This document shows positions 7,798-15,271 of a DNA stretch of 46,071 nt, in pieces. The notes below the pieces were generated by a model. The model searched no databases. It was not told the DNA's origin and saw only the letters and a list, made by a program, of their open reading frames with translations. Position numbers and translations under genes: made by a program. The stretch's first letter is position 1; each line of letters opens with the position of its first letter. Source of the stretch: a virus; the IMG/VR virus record IMGVR_UViG_3300031825_000019, positions 1 through 46,071 of that record; one strand, written 5' to 3'.

Positions 7798-8570
7798 GCC
7801 CTCATCCTGCTCTCGTCGACCCCCAACTCGTCCAGCAATCTGGCCATCACCGCGTGCCGACACGACGCGCTGCCACACGCCGGGCACAGGAACGCCAGGT
7901 CCGACACCGCCGGCCGCGGCAACGGACACCAGCACGGCCCACGCCGCCGCGCGACCGGCCGCTCCGCCGACGACTCCGCCCGGATGTGGTCCGCCAGCAG
8001 CCCGATCGTGGACGGCTCCCACGTCACCCGGCACGCGTCGTTGCTGCACATCCCCAGCTGGTCGCCGAGCCGGATCTTCAACGTGCCGCGTTCCCCGCAC
8101 ATCGGGCAGGTGTTGTCCGGCGACCAGGCCGGGGAGTCCCAGCCGGTGACGATCCGGGCCTGGGTCCACCAGGAGCGGACGTCGCGGGTGATCGCCACCC
8201 GGGTGACCGTTAGGGCGGAGGCGGTGAGGCCGTGGAGCTGGCGGACCAGGTCGATCGTGTCGACGCCGCGGGGGTGCTCGCCGAGGTCGGTGACCCACCG
8301 GTGCGCACCGATGTCGATCCGGGCCGCGGTGTCCAGTGCGTCGAGGCGTGCAGCCGGCTTGGAACCGAACCCGGGGCGGGTGCCAGCTTCGGCCGCCTGG
8401 GAGGGCAGGTCGTTGGCCCACAACTGTGCGATCAGCGGGGGGACCTTGGTGACGTGGTTCGCGCCGTACCAGGTGTGCCCGCGGCGGATCTGGTAGTGCT
8501 CGGCGTGGGAGTGGTGTTCGGTAAGTTCGCGGACGTAGTCGGCGAGTTCCATGGGTGGGCGGGTGGTCAT
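7794..8570 (-). CDS. Zinc-ribbon protein conserved in actinophages, 258 aa
   Basis: The N-terminal two thirds are helical with no motif I recognise; the last third carries clustered cysteines, CPMCGERGTLKI...MCSNDAC and later CWCP...CPACGSASC, consistent with two zinc ribbons. Such proteins occur near terminase genes in actinophages and are without known function. Start and stop both overlap neighbours by 4 bases (ATGA), so it is translated with the terminase-side operon. Confidence 0.6.
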   Translation of the reverse strand: MTTRPPMELADYVRELTEHHSHAEHYQIRRGHTWYGANHVTKVPPLIAQLWANDLPSQAAEAGTRPGFGSKPAARLDALDTAARIDIGAHRWVTDLGEHPRGVDTIDLVRQLHGLTASALTVTRVAITRDVRSWWTQARIVTGWDSPAWSPDNTCPMCGERGTLKIRLGDQLGMCSNDACRVTWEPSTIGLLADHIRAESSAERPVARRRGPCWCPLPRPAVSDLAFLCPACGSASCRHAVMARLLDELGVDESRMRA

Positions 8571-8737
8571 CGTCGTGTCCTCCGGGGTCGCGCTGGGCTG
8601 CGGGGTGTCGGTTCGATGAGTGGGGCCTCGAGCTCGGGTCGGTCGGTATCCGGGTCGTGCGGCAGGCAGAGGCGGACCAGCTCGAGGGTGATGGCCTCGT
8701 GCGCGGCGTCGCAGTGCGGCGGCAGCGGCCTACCCAT
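8567..8737 (-). CDS. Small protein with a paralogue beside the holin
   Basis: A 56-aa protein: residues around AHEAITLELVRLCLPHDPDTDRPELEAPL closely match the 45-aa product at 29693-29830 (AHRAITAELVRLCLPHTGDRPELACPL). The shared block AITxELVRLCLPH...DRPEL defines a small family used twice in this genome. The start ATG lies 8 bases inside the upstream gene. Function unknown; the conserved Cys and His could bind metal. Confidence 0.6.
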   Translation of the reverse strand: MGRPLPPHCDAAHEAITLELVRLCLPHDPDTDRPELEAPLIEPTPRSPARPRRTRR

Positions 8738-9062
8738 CGGCCACCGCCGTGGCTTCGACCCACAGCCCTTCGTCGACGGTGCGCGGCTCCCCGCACTCGC
8801 TGCACAGGTCGCCTGCGAGGTAGGCGTCGATCTCGTCAGCCAGCCGCGTCCAGAGCAGCCGGTCGGCGTCGGCGGGCGGCTGGGGTCGTTCGCCGTCGTG
8901 GCAGGCGCAGGCGCAGGACTGCCAGCCCCATCCGCACTCGCCGTGGGTGCGCTCGAAGCACGCCGGCGACTTCGCGAGCGGTCGTCGGTGTCGCTTCGCC
9001 CAGGCGGCAGGGTCGGCCATCTTCCGGCAGTGATCGCGGAACGTTTCGAGCTCAGTCGGCAT
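8730..9062 (-). CDS. Cys-rich hypothetical protein, 110 aa
   Basis: Contains CFERTHGECGWGWQSCACACHDGE and later LCSECGEPR, so probably one or two metal sites. The first 30 residues look helical (TELETFRDHCRKMADPAAWAKRH). The ATG at 9062 lies 11 bases inside the upstream DUF4326 gene; the end overlaps the next gene by 8 bases. I know no function for it. The central Cys/His cluster is common in small proteins of actinophage early and packaging regions. Confidence 0.6.
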   Translation of the reverse strand: MPTELETFRDHCRKMADPAAWAKRHRRPLAKSPACFERTHGECGWGWQSCACACHDGERPQPPADADRLLWTRLADEIDAYLAGDLCSECGEPRTVDEGLWVEATAVADG

Positions 9063-9351
9063 TGGCGATCTCCAAGAGGATGTCGGCGTGGCAGGGCTGG
9101 TCGAGGGGGCACCAGCACGCGAGGTCACGGTCGCGTGGGCTGCCGTCCATCACGCGGATGAGCAGTTGGTGGGGCTCGACCAGGGCGCGGTAGAGCGCCA
9201 CGACCTCGAACGGCTTCATCGGCCACCCGAAGAGCGGGTGTGGGTCGCCGACGCGGTACGGGTTGCCCCACCCAGTGCCGCGGCCGACGTAGAGCGCGCC
9301 CTCGGGCATCCGCCACCCGGCGGTGCGCTTCCGCTGGATCCGCTCAGGCAT
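9052..9351 (-). CDS. DUF4326 family protein
   Basis: A 99-aa protein with the full DUF4326 pattern: LYVGRGTGWGNPYRVGDPHP near the N-terminus and DLACWCPLDQPCHADILLEIAN near the C-terminus. The WCPLDQPCH segment is the strongest family mark. DUF4326 proteins are widespread in phages and bacteria and have no established reaction. The ATG at 9351 overlaps the previous gene by 8 bases. The whole domain is present. Confidence 0.8.
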   Translation of the reverse strand: MPERIQRKRTAGWRMPEGALYVGRGTGWGNPYRVGDPHPLFGWPMKPFEVVALYRALVEPHQLLIRVMDGSPRDRDLACWCPLDQPCHADILLEIANAD

Positions 9352-9649
9352 CGGCACCCGCCTCCCGCGCCTCGTCTTGCTCGACGACACGCAGCGCCTC
9401 GGCGTGAGCGTCGGCGATGGTCATTCCGCCCGCCCTGGCCTCGCGGTACGCGTCCATCACCCGGGCGTGCCGCTCGTTGAACTTCATCTCGATCCCCGGC
9501 TCGCTGAAGATCATCCGCGTGTGCCGCTCGCGATCGAGCACGCACGTCGGCACGCAGCCAGGGCCACAGCCCTCCATGCACGCGCCCATGACCGCGATGC
9601 CGGTCTTCGGGTCGTAGTTCTGGGCCATCGGGCGCGTGATGTCAGGCAT
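9344..9649 (-). CDS. Hypothetical protein with Cys-rich start, 101 aa
   Basis: A GGGAGG ribosome site precedes the ATG at 9649. The N-terminal part has a cysteine cluster (GACMEGCGPGCVPTCVLDRERH), the rest is a predicted helical segment (ERHARVMDAYREARAGGMTIADAHAEALRVVEQDEAREA). No known family. Its position within the chain of overlapping genes and its coding pattern support a real gene. Confidence 0.6.
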   Translation of the reverse strand: MPDITRPMAQNYDPKTGIAVMGACMEGCGPGCVPTCVLDRERHTRMIFSEPGIEMKFNERHARVMDAYREARAGGMTIADAHAEALRVVEQDEAREAGADA

Positions 9650-10055
9650 CGCCGGCCTCCCGCCGTGCCGTCGCCTGGTGTGCCTGGTGGGCGCGCGCCG
9701 ACCGCAGCCACGCGGCCTCCGCCGCCGCGCGGCGCACCCGGTCCGGGTCGGTCAGCCCAGCCAGCCGCTGCTCGACGGCCCGCGGCATCCGCCACGCCAC
9801 CACCGGGTCCAACCCAAGGTCACGACACATCTCGTCGAGCTGCACCCCGACGTACGCCTGCCCCAACGACCACTCGTGCGCGACCCGGAGGCGGTACCTG
9901 GTCCGGGCCAGGGTCTCGGCGGCGTCGTGCATGGCGTCGACGAACGCGGTGGTGTCCGCGGTCAGCGTCACCGTGACCGTGCCTGGCGTCGTACGCCGCC
10001 ACCGACGCAGCAGCAGCCACGACGCCCAGGGCTGGCGAACCGTGAGCGCCCTCAC
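9642..10055 (-). CDS. Hypothetical protein with an ASCH-like N-terminal end
   Basis: A 137-aa protein starting at a GTG in a GTGA overlap. The first residues (VRALTVRQPWASW) match the conserved opening of ASCH-domain proteins, but the rest of that domain does not follow; instead there is a TVTVTLTADTTAFVDAMHDAAETLA segment and a helical C-terminal half. Either a fusion of an ASCH remnant to another small phage protein, or a chance match. No function is assigned. Confidence 0.5.
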   Translation of the reverse strand: MRALTVRQPWASWLLLRRWRRTTPGTVTVTLTADTTAFVDAMHDAAETLARTRYRLRVAHEWSLGQAYVGVQLDEMCRDLGLDPVVAWRMPRAVEQRLAGLTDPDRVRRAAAEAAWLRSARAHQAHQATARREAGDA

Positions 10056-10513
10056 AGCGACTCGCCCTCCGCGAGCCACCGGACCTGCGCGGACGCCTCG
10101 ACGCCCTTCCGCATCGCCGCGAGCTCGTCGACGTAGACCCAGACGGCCGAGCGGTCGGGGTAGTACACGACCCACGCGCCACGCGGCTTCTCGATCGGCT
10201 CCCACGCTGGACCCTCGGGTACCGTCCCCGTCTGGCCGCCAGCGGCGAGCCAGTCGCGCAGCGAGGACAGCCACGTCTCGGCCCCGGCCAACGTGCCGCG
10301 GTGCTCGTCGGCCTGCCAGTAGCCGACGGCCCGGTCCCGTACGACCTGGCTGAGCAGCTGGTCGACGACATCGGTGGTGAGTGCGACCGGTACGTCGTTC
10401 GGCGGCGGGGGCAGGTCAGGCATGGGGTTCTCCTGTCGGTGGTGGGTGAGGGCGACGTACAGCGGGCCGGCGACGAGCAGCACAGCCAGGGCGGTGAAGA
10501 CGAGAGCGGTCAC
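10052..10513 (-). CDS. Membrane-anchored hypothetical protein, 153 aa
   Basis: The N-terminus is one hydrophobic segment (about residues 2-22, ALVFTALAVLLVAGPLYVAL), followed by a Pro-rich linker and a soluble domain with a WVVYYPDRSAVWVYVDELAAM core. GTG 10513 forms a GTGA with the upstream stop. A second in-frame start, ATG 10423, has a good CAGGAGA site and would give a soluble 123-aa form without the membrane segment. No family recognised. Confidence 0.55.
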   Translation of the reverse strand: MTALVFTALAVLLVAGPLYVALTHHRQENPMPDLPPPPNDVPVALTTDVVDQLLSQVVRDRAVGYWQADEHRGTLAGAETWLSSLRDWLAAGGQTGTVPEGPAWEPIEKPRGAWVVYYPDRSAVWVYVDELAAMRKGVEASAQVRWLAEGESL

Positions 10514-11112
10514 AGGACCACAAGCCCGAGCAGGACGACGAGGACCCCGAGCACGAACGCGGCACCCATCAGCGCCGCCAACCGGCGCGCGACGAACCGC
10601 ACGTGGTCCGGCAGCGGCGCGGGCATCAGGGCTGGACGCTCGCTCGGCCGCGACAGCGGCACCAGCTCAGGCGCCACCACCTTGGCCGTGGCCGTGTACT
10701 CCGTGACCTTCACTGGGGTGTCGTCGGTCGCGCCGCCGCACCGCAGCCGATAGGCGATCTCCTCGAGGTCGCTGACCAGCCATGAACCGCCGAGCGACCG
10801 GCCGATATGCACCTGCACCTCGTCGCCGGACTGCTCGCGCTCCTCACGCAGCCGGCGCTTTTCGGCGACCTCGTCCTCCAGCTGTCGCACCCGAGTCCGG
10901 TACGTCTCGAGGTAGGACTGCTCCCGCTCGCGCTGGCGCTCGAGCTCAGCGATCCGACCGTCGGCCCGGGCTTCGGCCTTCGCCTCGGCGAGTGCGATCG
11001 CCTCGTTCGCGAGCGCGTAGACCTCATCGAGCATCGCGTAGGCGATGGTCCTCCGGTTCGAGTATCGGCTGCGCCACGCTTCGAGGTCCGCCATCGCGTC
11101 GTGCGTGATCAC
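10510..11112 (-). CDS. Coiled-coil protein with C-terminal membrane anchor, 200 aa
   Basis: A long charged coiled coil spans roughly residues 35-95 (ELERQREREQSYLETYRTRV...EDEVAEKRRLREE), then a small mixed domain, then a hydrophobic tail (about residues 176-200, LAALMGAAFVLGVLVVLLGLVVL). This is a tail-anchored membrane protein. It follows the putative small terminase with an ATGA overlap and precedes another membrane protein. Function unknown. Confidence 0.6.
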   Translation of the reverse strand: MITHDAMADLEAWRSRYSNRRTIAYAMLDEVYALANEAIALAEAKAEARADGRIAELERQREREQSYLETYRTRVRQLEDEVAEKRRLREEREQSGDEVQVHIGRSLGGSWLVSDLEEIAYRLRCGGATDDTPVKVTEYTATAKVVAPELVPLSRPSERPALMPAPLPDHVRFVARRLAALMGAAFVLGVLVVLLGLVVL

Positions 11113-11708
11113 GATGCCGCCCCTGTCTCGAGCTCGAGCAGCTCGGGCCCCCGGCCCAGCCCGGACAGGAACGTCCGCAGCATCAGGTCACGATCAGCCG
11201 GCAACAGGCCAGCGACGACGGACAACGCCCCCCGGAACGCCGACGTGACCAGCTGCGCCTGCTCCTGCTGCAACTCCACCTGCCGCTCCGCCAACCCCAG
11301 CCGGGCCATGTCGACCAGCAGCGCCCGGAAGTGCCCCAACGCCCGCTCGAGCAGGGTGACCTCGGCGCGCAGCTGGGTGAGGTCCTTCCCCCCAGCCAGG
11401 TGCTGCAGCTCGGACACCTTCCGCCCCGCCTCGTCCACCAGCTGCTCCAGCGACCCCGCCAGCCGCTCCATCGCCGCCACCGGATCCTTGATCGGCGTCG
11501 CCTCGTCCAGCCCGACCCAGAGCTTGCGCAGCGACGCATCCGCGGCCGCGGTCACCTGGCGCTCTGCCGCGGCCGCCTGAACCTGCGGAGCCGCGCCGCC
11601 GTGCATCACGCACACCGTCCCGCCCGGGATCGCCACCCGCTTGCACCGAGAGCCTGAGCCCTTCGCCGTCGCGGTGCAGCGACGGTCGTCCCTGAGGTCG
11701 TCGCTCAT
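11109..11708 (-). CDS. Putative terminase small subunit
   Basis: A 199-aa protein with an N-terminal Cys/His cluster (C11, C22, C33, H36: CTATAKGSGSRCK...GGTVCVMHGGAAPQV) and a long helical remainder. The CxxxxGxxC...GGxxCxxHGGxxPQV pattern is common in actinophage proteins encoded upstream of the large terminase and is often annotated as small terminase. It would recognise the packaging site. It is separated from the large terminase by about 4 kb of small genes, so the assignment is by family pattern and order. The octamer array lies just upstream of its start. Confidence 0.55.
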   Translation of the reverse strand: MSDDLRDDRRCTATAKGSGSRCKRVAIPGGTVCVMHGGAAPQVQAAAAERQVTAAADASLRKLWVGLDEATPIKDPVAAMERLAGSLEQLVDEAGRKVSELQHLAGGKDLTQLRAEVTLLERALGHFRALLVDMARLGLAERQVELQQEQAQLVTSAFRGALSVVAGLLPADRDLMLRTFLSGLGRGPELLELETGAAS

Positions 11709-11959
11709 CGGCTGGCGTCCTTGGGGTCTGAGATCTCCTGGTGGGTGGATGTCACGTTGGCTGGGGTCGCGCCCCCTCTCCCTCTCCTAAAGGAGAGGGG
11801 GGCGCGTGACTTCTGTCCGTGACTTGTGCGTGACTTTCTGACCTGCGGTTTTGTGTTTTCCGTGACTTCGCGTGACTTCTCGCGTGACTCTGAGAATCCG
11901 GACATTCTGGGACACCGTGACTTCCGTGACTTCAGCGTGACTTTCTGTAGCGGGCTCAC
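11705..11959 (-). CDS. Short ORF over the octamer array, 84 aa
   Basis: An ORF joined to both neighbours: GTGA with the helicase stop and ATGA with the small terminase start. Its middle encodes repeated Lys-Ser-Arg peptides because the DNA carries nine octamers read as AAGTCACG on this strand. The protein looks low-complexity and basic. It may be a true small gene, or simply an open frame that keeps translation coupled across a DNA site. Codon use is less GC-rich than in its neighbours. Confidence 0.4.
   Translation of the reverse strand: MSPLQKVTLKSRKSRCPRMSGFSESREKSREVTENTKPQVRKSRTSHGQKSRAPLSFRRGRGGATPANVTSTHQEISDPKDASR
11778..11801. repeat. Inverted repeat beside the octamer array
   Basis: CCTCTCCT (11781-11788) and AGGAGAGG (11791-11798) are perfect complements around AA, and pairing continues outward with G-T pairs to about 11778/11801. 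It lies 4 bases from the first octamer and about 70 bases before the small terminase start. It could be a cruciform or landmark in an origin or packaging site; a terminator is less likely because no T-run follows on either strand. Confidence 0.5.
11805..11943 (+). repeat. Nine CGTGACTT octamers in three groups of three
   Basis: Copies start at 11805, 11818, 11829; 11861, 11871, 11883 (CGTGACTC); and 11916, 11925, 11936. All point the same way. Within groups they are 9-13 bases apart, about one helical turn; the groups start 55-56 bases apart. The stretch between groups one and two is locally AT-richer (GTTTTGTGTTTTC). The array follows the helicase gene and precedes the small terminase gene, so it is either an iteron-like replication origin or a terminase recognition site (pac/cosB-like). 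Confidence 0.8.
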
Positions 11960-13503
11960 ATCTGGTCCCTTCGGGCGGCGGGGAGGTAGGCGGCTTCGGC
12001 TCCGCGACCGCCGAGGATGGACGGCTGCTTGAAGGCGAGCTCGTGGGTGACGAACCGTTCGAGAGCACGCCTGGCCTTCTCGATCTCGGACCGGGACGGC
12101 TTGTCCTTCTTGGTCATCAGGCAGGCGGCGGTGGTGGGGGTGAGGCCGTTGCGGCCGCGGGCGCGCATCTGTTGGAGGAGGTCGATCTTGGGGGTGATGG
12201 TGGAGGTTCCGGTGTCGTGGTCGTGGGTGACTTCGAGGGGTCCGAACTCGCCAGCTGGTTGCTTGAGGTGGCGGAGGTTGACGACGGGGTCACCGGCGGC
12301 TCCCCAGAGGGAGAGGACGGACCCGGCGCCGGCGGTGATCCAGGTGGAGCCGTAGAGCTCGTCGAGGGACTTGGGTTCGGCCTTGGCGTGGTCCTGGGCG
12401 CGTTTTCGGTAGTGGTGGAGGGCGAGGACTTCGATGCCGGCGACGAGGGCGCGTTGGATGGCGGAGTTGAGGCCGGCGCCGACTTCGTCGTCGGAGAGGC
12501 CGAGGGCGACGTCCTTGAGTGAGTCGATGATCACGGCGTCGGCGTGGACGAGCTGGCACATGCGGGTGAGTTCGTCGGGGTGCTTGGCGAAGTCGCGGTC
12601 GGGTGGGCCTTTCCAGAACACGAGGTGTTCGTGGAGGATGTCGCGGTGTTCGTCGGTGACCATGCGTTCGAGGGAGCGGGCGGCTTGGGGTGGTCGGTCG
12701 GCGGCGATGTAGAGGACTCGGTTGAAGGGGCGGACTGGGATGGTGAGTGCGTCGGGGCGGATCCCGATGCCGGCGAGCATGACCTGTTGGGCGATGGTGG
12801 TCTTTCCGACGCCGGCGGGGCCGGCGATGAGGAGTGCTTCGCCTTGGGCCCAGAGGACGTCGTCGGTGGTGCCCCAGGCGGTGGGGATCTCGGTGGGGCG
12901 GTCGAGGATGAAGGTGTCGCCGAGGATGAGGCGGCCGTGCTTGTCGGCTTTGGAGGGGCCGAAGTTGGTGGCGACTTGGTCGGCGAGGTCGGAGAGCTCG
13001 GCGAGGTTGGAGCTCATGTCGTCGACGGTGGTGGTCGCGATGCGTTGCCGCATGCGGATGAGCTGGTCGTCGAGGCGGCGTAGGCCGGAGGCTTCGCGGA
13101 TGAGTTTGGCCCAGTGTTCGACCTGGGTGGTCAGGGGTGGGAGCAGTGGGGCGATGTCGCGGATGCTGAGGAGGTAGGTGTGTCCGCCGGCGAGGGTGAG
13201 GTTGCCGTGTTCGTGGAGGTGTCCGAGGAGGGTGGGGTGATCGGGGATGAGGCCCTTGTCGACGACGCTGCGGATGCTGTTGTGGATGAGCTCGTGGCGG
13301 GGCTGGTAGTAGTCGGCGGGGTCGACGAGGTCGAGGAGGTCTGCGGCGGTCTCGGGGTACTTGAGGAGGGACGCGATGAGTTGGCGTTCGGCTTCTTGGG
13401 CGACGTCTTGGGGTGTGACGGGGCGTACGCCGTTGGTCGAGGGGGCGTCGTACTCGGGGTCGAACGGCGGCTCGTCGGGTGGTGGGAGGTGCGTGGTGGT
13501 CAC
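11956..13503 (-). CDS. DnaB/RepA-type replicative helicase
   Basis: A 515-aa protein starting at GTG 13503 in a GTGA overlap. Residues about 30-140 resemble a DnaB N-terminal domain (QDVAQEAERQLIASLLKYPE...YYQPRHELIHNSI). From about 190 onward there is a RepA-like P-loop ATPase with Walker A GPAGVGKTT (228-236), IAADRPPQAARSLERM and Walker B ADAVIIDSLKDV (321-332), then a conserved LHHYRK segment. It would unwind phage DNA at the fork. It lies directly upstream of the octamer array, a usual relation between a replication protein and its origin. Confidence 0.82.
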   Translation of the reverse strand: MTTTHLPPPDEPPFDPEYDAPSTNGVRPVTPQDVAQEAERQLIASLLKYPETAADLLDLVDPADYYQPRHELIHNSIRSVVDKGLIPDHPTLLGHLHEHGNLTLAGGHTYLLSIRDIAPLLPPLTTQVEHWAKLIREASGLRRLDDQLIRMRQRIATTTVDDMSSNLAELSDLADQVATNFGPSKADKHGRLILGDTFILDRPTEIPTAWGTTDDVLWAQGEALLIAGPAGVGKTTIAQQVMLAGIGIRPDALTIPVRPFNRVLYIAADRPPQAARSLERMVTDEHRDILHEHLVFWKGPPDRDFAKHPDELTRMCQLVHADAVIIDSLKDVALGLSDDEVGAGLNSAIQRALVAGIEVLALHHYRKRAQDHAKAEPKSLDELYGSTWITAGAGSVLSLWGAAGDPVVNLRHLKQPAGEFGPLEVTHDHDTGTSTITPKIDLLQQMRARGRNGLTPTTAACLMTKKDKPSRSEIEKARRALERFVTHELAFKQPSILGGRGAEAAYLPAARRDQM

Positions 13504-14024
13504 GAGTACACCTCCACCGGGTTGGCGCGGTACTCGGGGGCGTCGCCGGTGAGGCCTTCGTAGCCCCACCAGCAGATCCAGACGTGGCCGGCGGCGCACT
13601 GGTACCAGGCGCGGCCGTCGGGGCGCCACTTGTAGGGGAAGTAGAGCGCCTGGCGACCGTTGGGGACGCAGCGGTCGTGGCAGTCGTCGGGCATGGTCTC
13701 GGCGTGGGTGCCGAGCTTCGCGAGCCACGGCTCTTCGAGCCAGTCTGGTGTTGGGGGTTCGACGGGCATGCGGACGCCGCCGCGGTTGTGGACGATGTTG
13801 TAGCGGGGGCTCTCGTTCTGGATCGCGGCGGTCTCGGCGGTCAGCACGGTCTCCCGGTCGGGGTGGACTTCGAGGGTGATGTTGGTGACTTCGTGCCACC
13901 AGGGCTTCTCGCCTCGGTGGGAGCGCCATCGGGAGACGGGGTCGGCGGTGATGCCGACGTAGAGGAGTGCGCCGTCGGCGGCGTAGAAGCGGTAGAGCAC
14001 GTGGTTCTGGGTGGTGAGGGTCAC
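13500..14024 (-). CDS. GIY-YIG nuclease-domain protein
   Basis: A 174-aa protein. The GIY-YIG fold is seen as LYRFYAADGALLYVGIT (residues 10-26) with a following Arg (SRWRSH, 31-36), Glu (TAETAAI, near 64) and Asn (YNIVHN or IQN), the usual catalytic set. The C-terminal half has a different, Cys/Trp-rich character (QCAAGHVWICWWGYEG). The start GTG 14024 has AGAGGA upstream. It may be a free-standing endonuclease of phage DNA metabolism or a homing-type enzyme. Located between the helicase and a 176-base gap with no gene. Confidence 0.75.
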   Translation of the reverse strand: MTLTTQNHVLYRFYAADGALLYVGITADPVSRWRSHRGEKPWWHEVTNITLEVHPDRETVLTAETAAIQNESPRYNIVHNRGGVRMPVEPPTPDWLEEPWLAKLGTHAETMPDDCHDRCVPNGRQALYFPYKWRPDGRAWYQCAAGHVWICWWGYEGLTGDAPEYRANPVEVYS

Positions 14025-14200
14025 CGTTGTCCTCTGGTCCTCGAGCTGGCAGGGGGTTGGGTGCGTGCGGGCGGCGGTTCCGTGGGCAGGTGCGCCTGGT
14101 CCCTGACGTTCGGGGCGGGGTCGTGGGCGTCCTTCGAGGTGAAGTAGCGAAGTCCTCGTTGACGCACGTCCGGCCGCCCGCACGCGGTTCGGGGGGAGGG

Positions 14201-14701
14201 CTACCTGGGCACGGTGAAGGGGTCGAGCACGGTGGCGTCGTGGGTGTCCTCGTCCTGGTCGGGGACCACGGTGCCCACGGTGAAGGTGTCGCCGTCCTCG
14301 GTGTCGCCGTCCCACAGGCCGGTGACCTCGCCGGCCTCGTCGGTCTCGACCAAGGCCGCGGCGGCCGCGAGGACCTCGGGCACGGTGGGCTCGTCGTTCT
14401 CCAGGTCGAGCTGGGCGTCGCCGCCCTCGGCGAGCTGCCGGTTCATGTAGAGCGCGCGGTGGATGCGGCGGACGGCTTCGTCGACCTGGCCGTTGAGCTG
14501 GCCGTCGACGACGGGCTCGAGCTCGGTAATGACGAAGTCGACCTTCTGGTCGCCGTCGGCCTTCTCGTGGGTCTCGTCGACCTTGAGCTCGACGATGGCC
14601 ATGATGCGGCCGCCTGGCTGGTGGTAGAGCTTGGTGGCGAGGTCCTCGGTCATGCCGGTGGCGGAGAGGCCCTTGGCGCGGATCTTGGCGGTGGTGGTCA
14701 T
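14201..14701 (-). CDS. Conserved actinophage protein, 166 aa, unknown function
   Basis: Recognisable as a protein type common in actinophage early regions: TAKIRAKGLSATGMTEDLATKLYH, then GGRIMAIVELKVDETHEKADGDQKVDFVI, a short basic helix (EAVRRIHRALYMNRQL) and an acidic C-terminal tail rich in Asp, Glu and Thr. No reaction is known. The ATG at 14701 overlaps the upstream gene (ATGA). The acidic tail recalls the tails of single-strand DNA-binding proteins, but the core does not look like an OB fold to me. Confidence 0.6.
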   Translation of the reverse strand: MTTTAKIRAKGLSATGMTEDLATKLYHQPGGRIMAIVELKVDETHEKADGDQKVDFVITELEPVVDGQLNGQVDEAVRRIHRALYMNRQLAEGGDAQLDLENDEPTVPEVLAAAAALVETDEAGEVTGLWDGDTEDGDTFTVGTVVPDQDEDTHDATVLDPFTVPR

Positions 14702-14922
14702 GCGTTCTCCTGAGTGGTGTGGGCGGTGCGGTCGATCGCGGGAAGCAGGGGGTGCTGGCGGCGGTAGTCGAGGATCCGGTCGGCGTCGCGCAGCTCGCGC
14801 TCGACGGCCTCCAGGTCTCCCCGCAGCTGCTTGGCGTGGGCGGCGAGCCGGTTGCGCTTGCGCTGCGCGACGGCATACGCCTCCTCGGCGCGTTGCCGTT
14901 CGGTCTTGGGCTGTCGGGTCAC
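14698..14922 (-). CDS. Small coiled-coil protein, 74 aa
   Basis: Almost entirely one charged helix (AEEAYAVAQRKRNRLAAHAK, then LRGDLEAVERELRDADRIL), so a likely coiled-coil dimer. It is translationally coupled to the following gene by ATGA and lies 16 bases after the MerR-like gene; the sequence before its GTG/ATG start contains AGGAA. Function unknown. Confidence 0.55.
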   Translation of the reverse strand: MTRQPKTERQRAEEAYAVAQRKRNRLAAHAKQLRGDLEAVERELRDADRILDYRRQHPLLPAIDRTAHTTQENA

Positions 14923-14938
14923 GTGGTTCCTTCCTGGG

Positions 14939-15271
14939 TTAGAGGTCTTGGGGGAGGTCGATGCGGATCCCGGCGAGGCGGGCGTGGCCGTGGTCGAGGA
15001 GCTGCCGGGCGATGGTGTGTGCGGGGTCGACGGCGAGGCCGGCGTGGGTGAGGCGGGCCATCAGGCAGGCGAGGGTGACCTGGTCGGGTGGGTAGTGGCG
15101 GGGGTAGCCGGAGCCGTGGTCGGGGTGCCTGGAGGCGGGGGTGAGGCGGCCGGTGCGGGTCCAGTGGTCGAGCTGGCGGTAGGAGATGTCGGCGCGGGCG
15201 GCGAGGTCGGGGCCGGTGAGGTGGCCGGTGGGGATCTCGTGGAGCCGGTTGGGGAGGTGGAGGACCGTCAT
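14939..15271 (-). CDS. MerR-like helix-turn-helix protein
   Basis: A 110-aa protein with a MerR-type winged HTH: DLAARADISYRQLDHWTRTGRLTP followed by GYPRHYPPDQVTLACLMARL. The remainder is a helix that could dimerise. It lacks the effector-binding domain of classical MerR regulators. Adjacent to the WhiB gene with an ATGA overlap, so two DNA-binding regulators are made together in the early operon. Target unknown. Confidence 0.7.
   Translation of the reverse strand: MTVLHLPNRLHEIPTGHLTGPDLAARADISYRQLDHWTRTGRLTPASRHPDHGSGYPRHYPPDQVTLACLMARLTHAGLAVDPAHTIARQLLDHGHARLAGIRIDLPQDL

Noticed and set aside
11805-11943. CRISPR-like short repeats
   Set aside because: The repeats are 8 bases with spacings of 9-13 bases and no unique spacers of CRISPR size; the pattern is that of protein-binding iterons.
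12043-13563. Long plus-strand frames rich in Glu, Asp, Gly and Val opposite the helicase
   Set aside because: Shadows of the helicase codons in a high-GC genome; no domain, no ribosome site, and the minus strand has clear Walker motifs.
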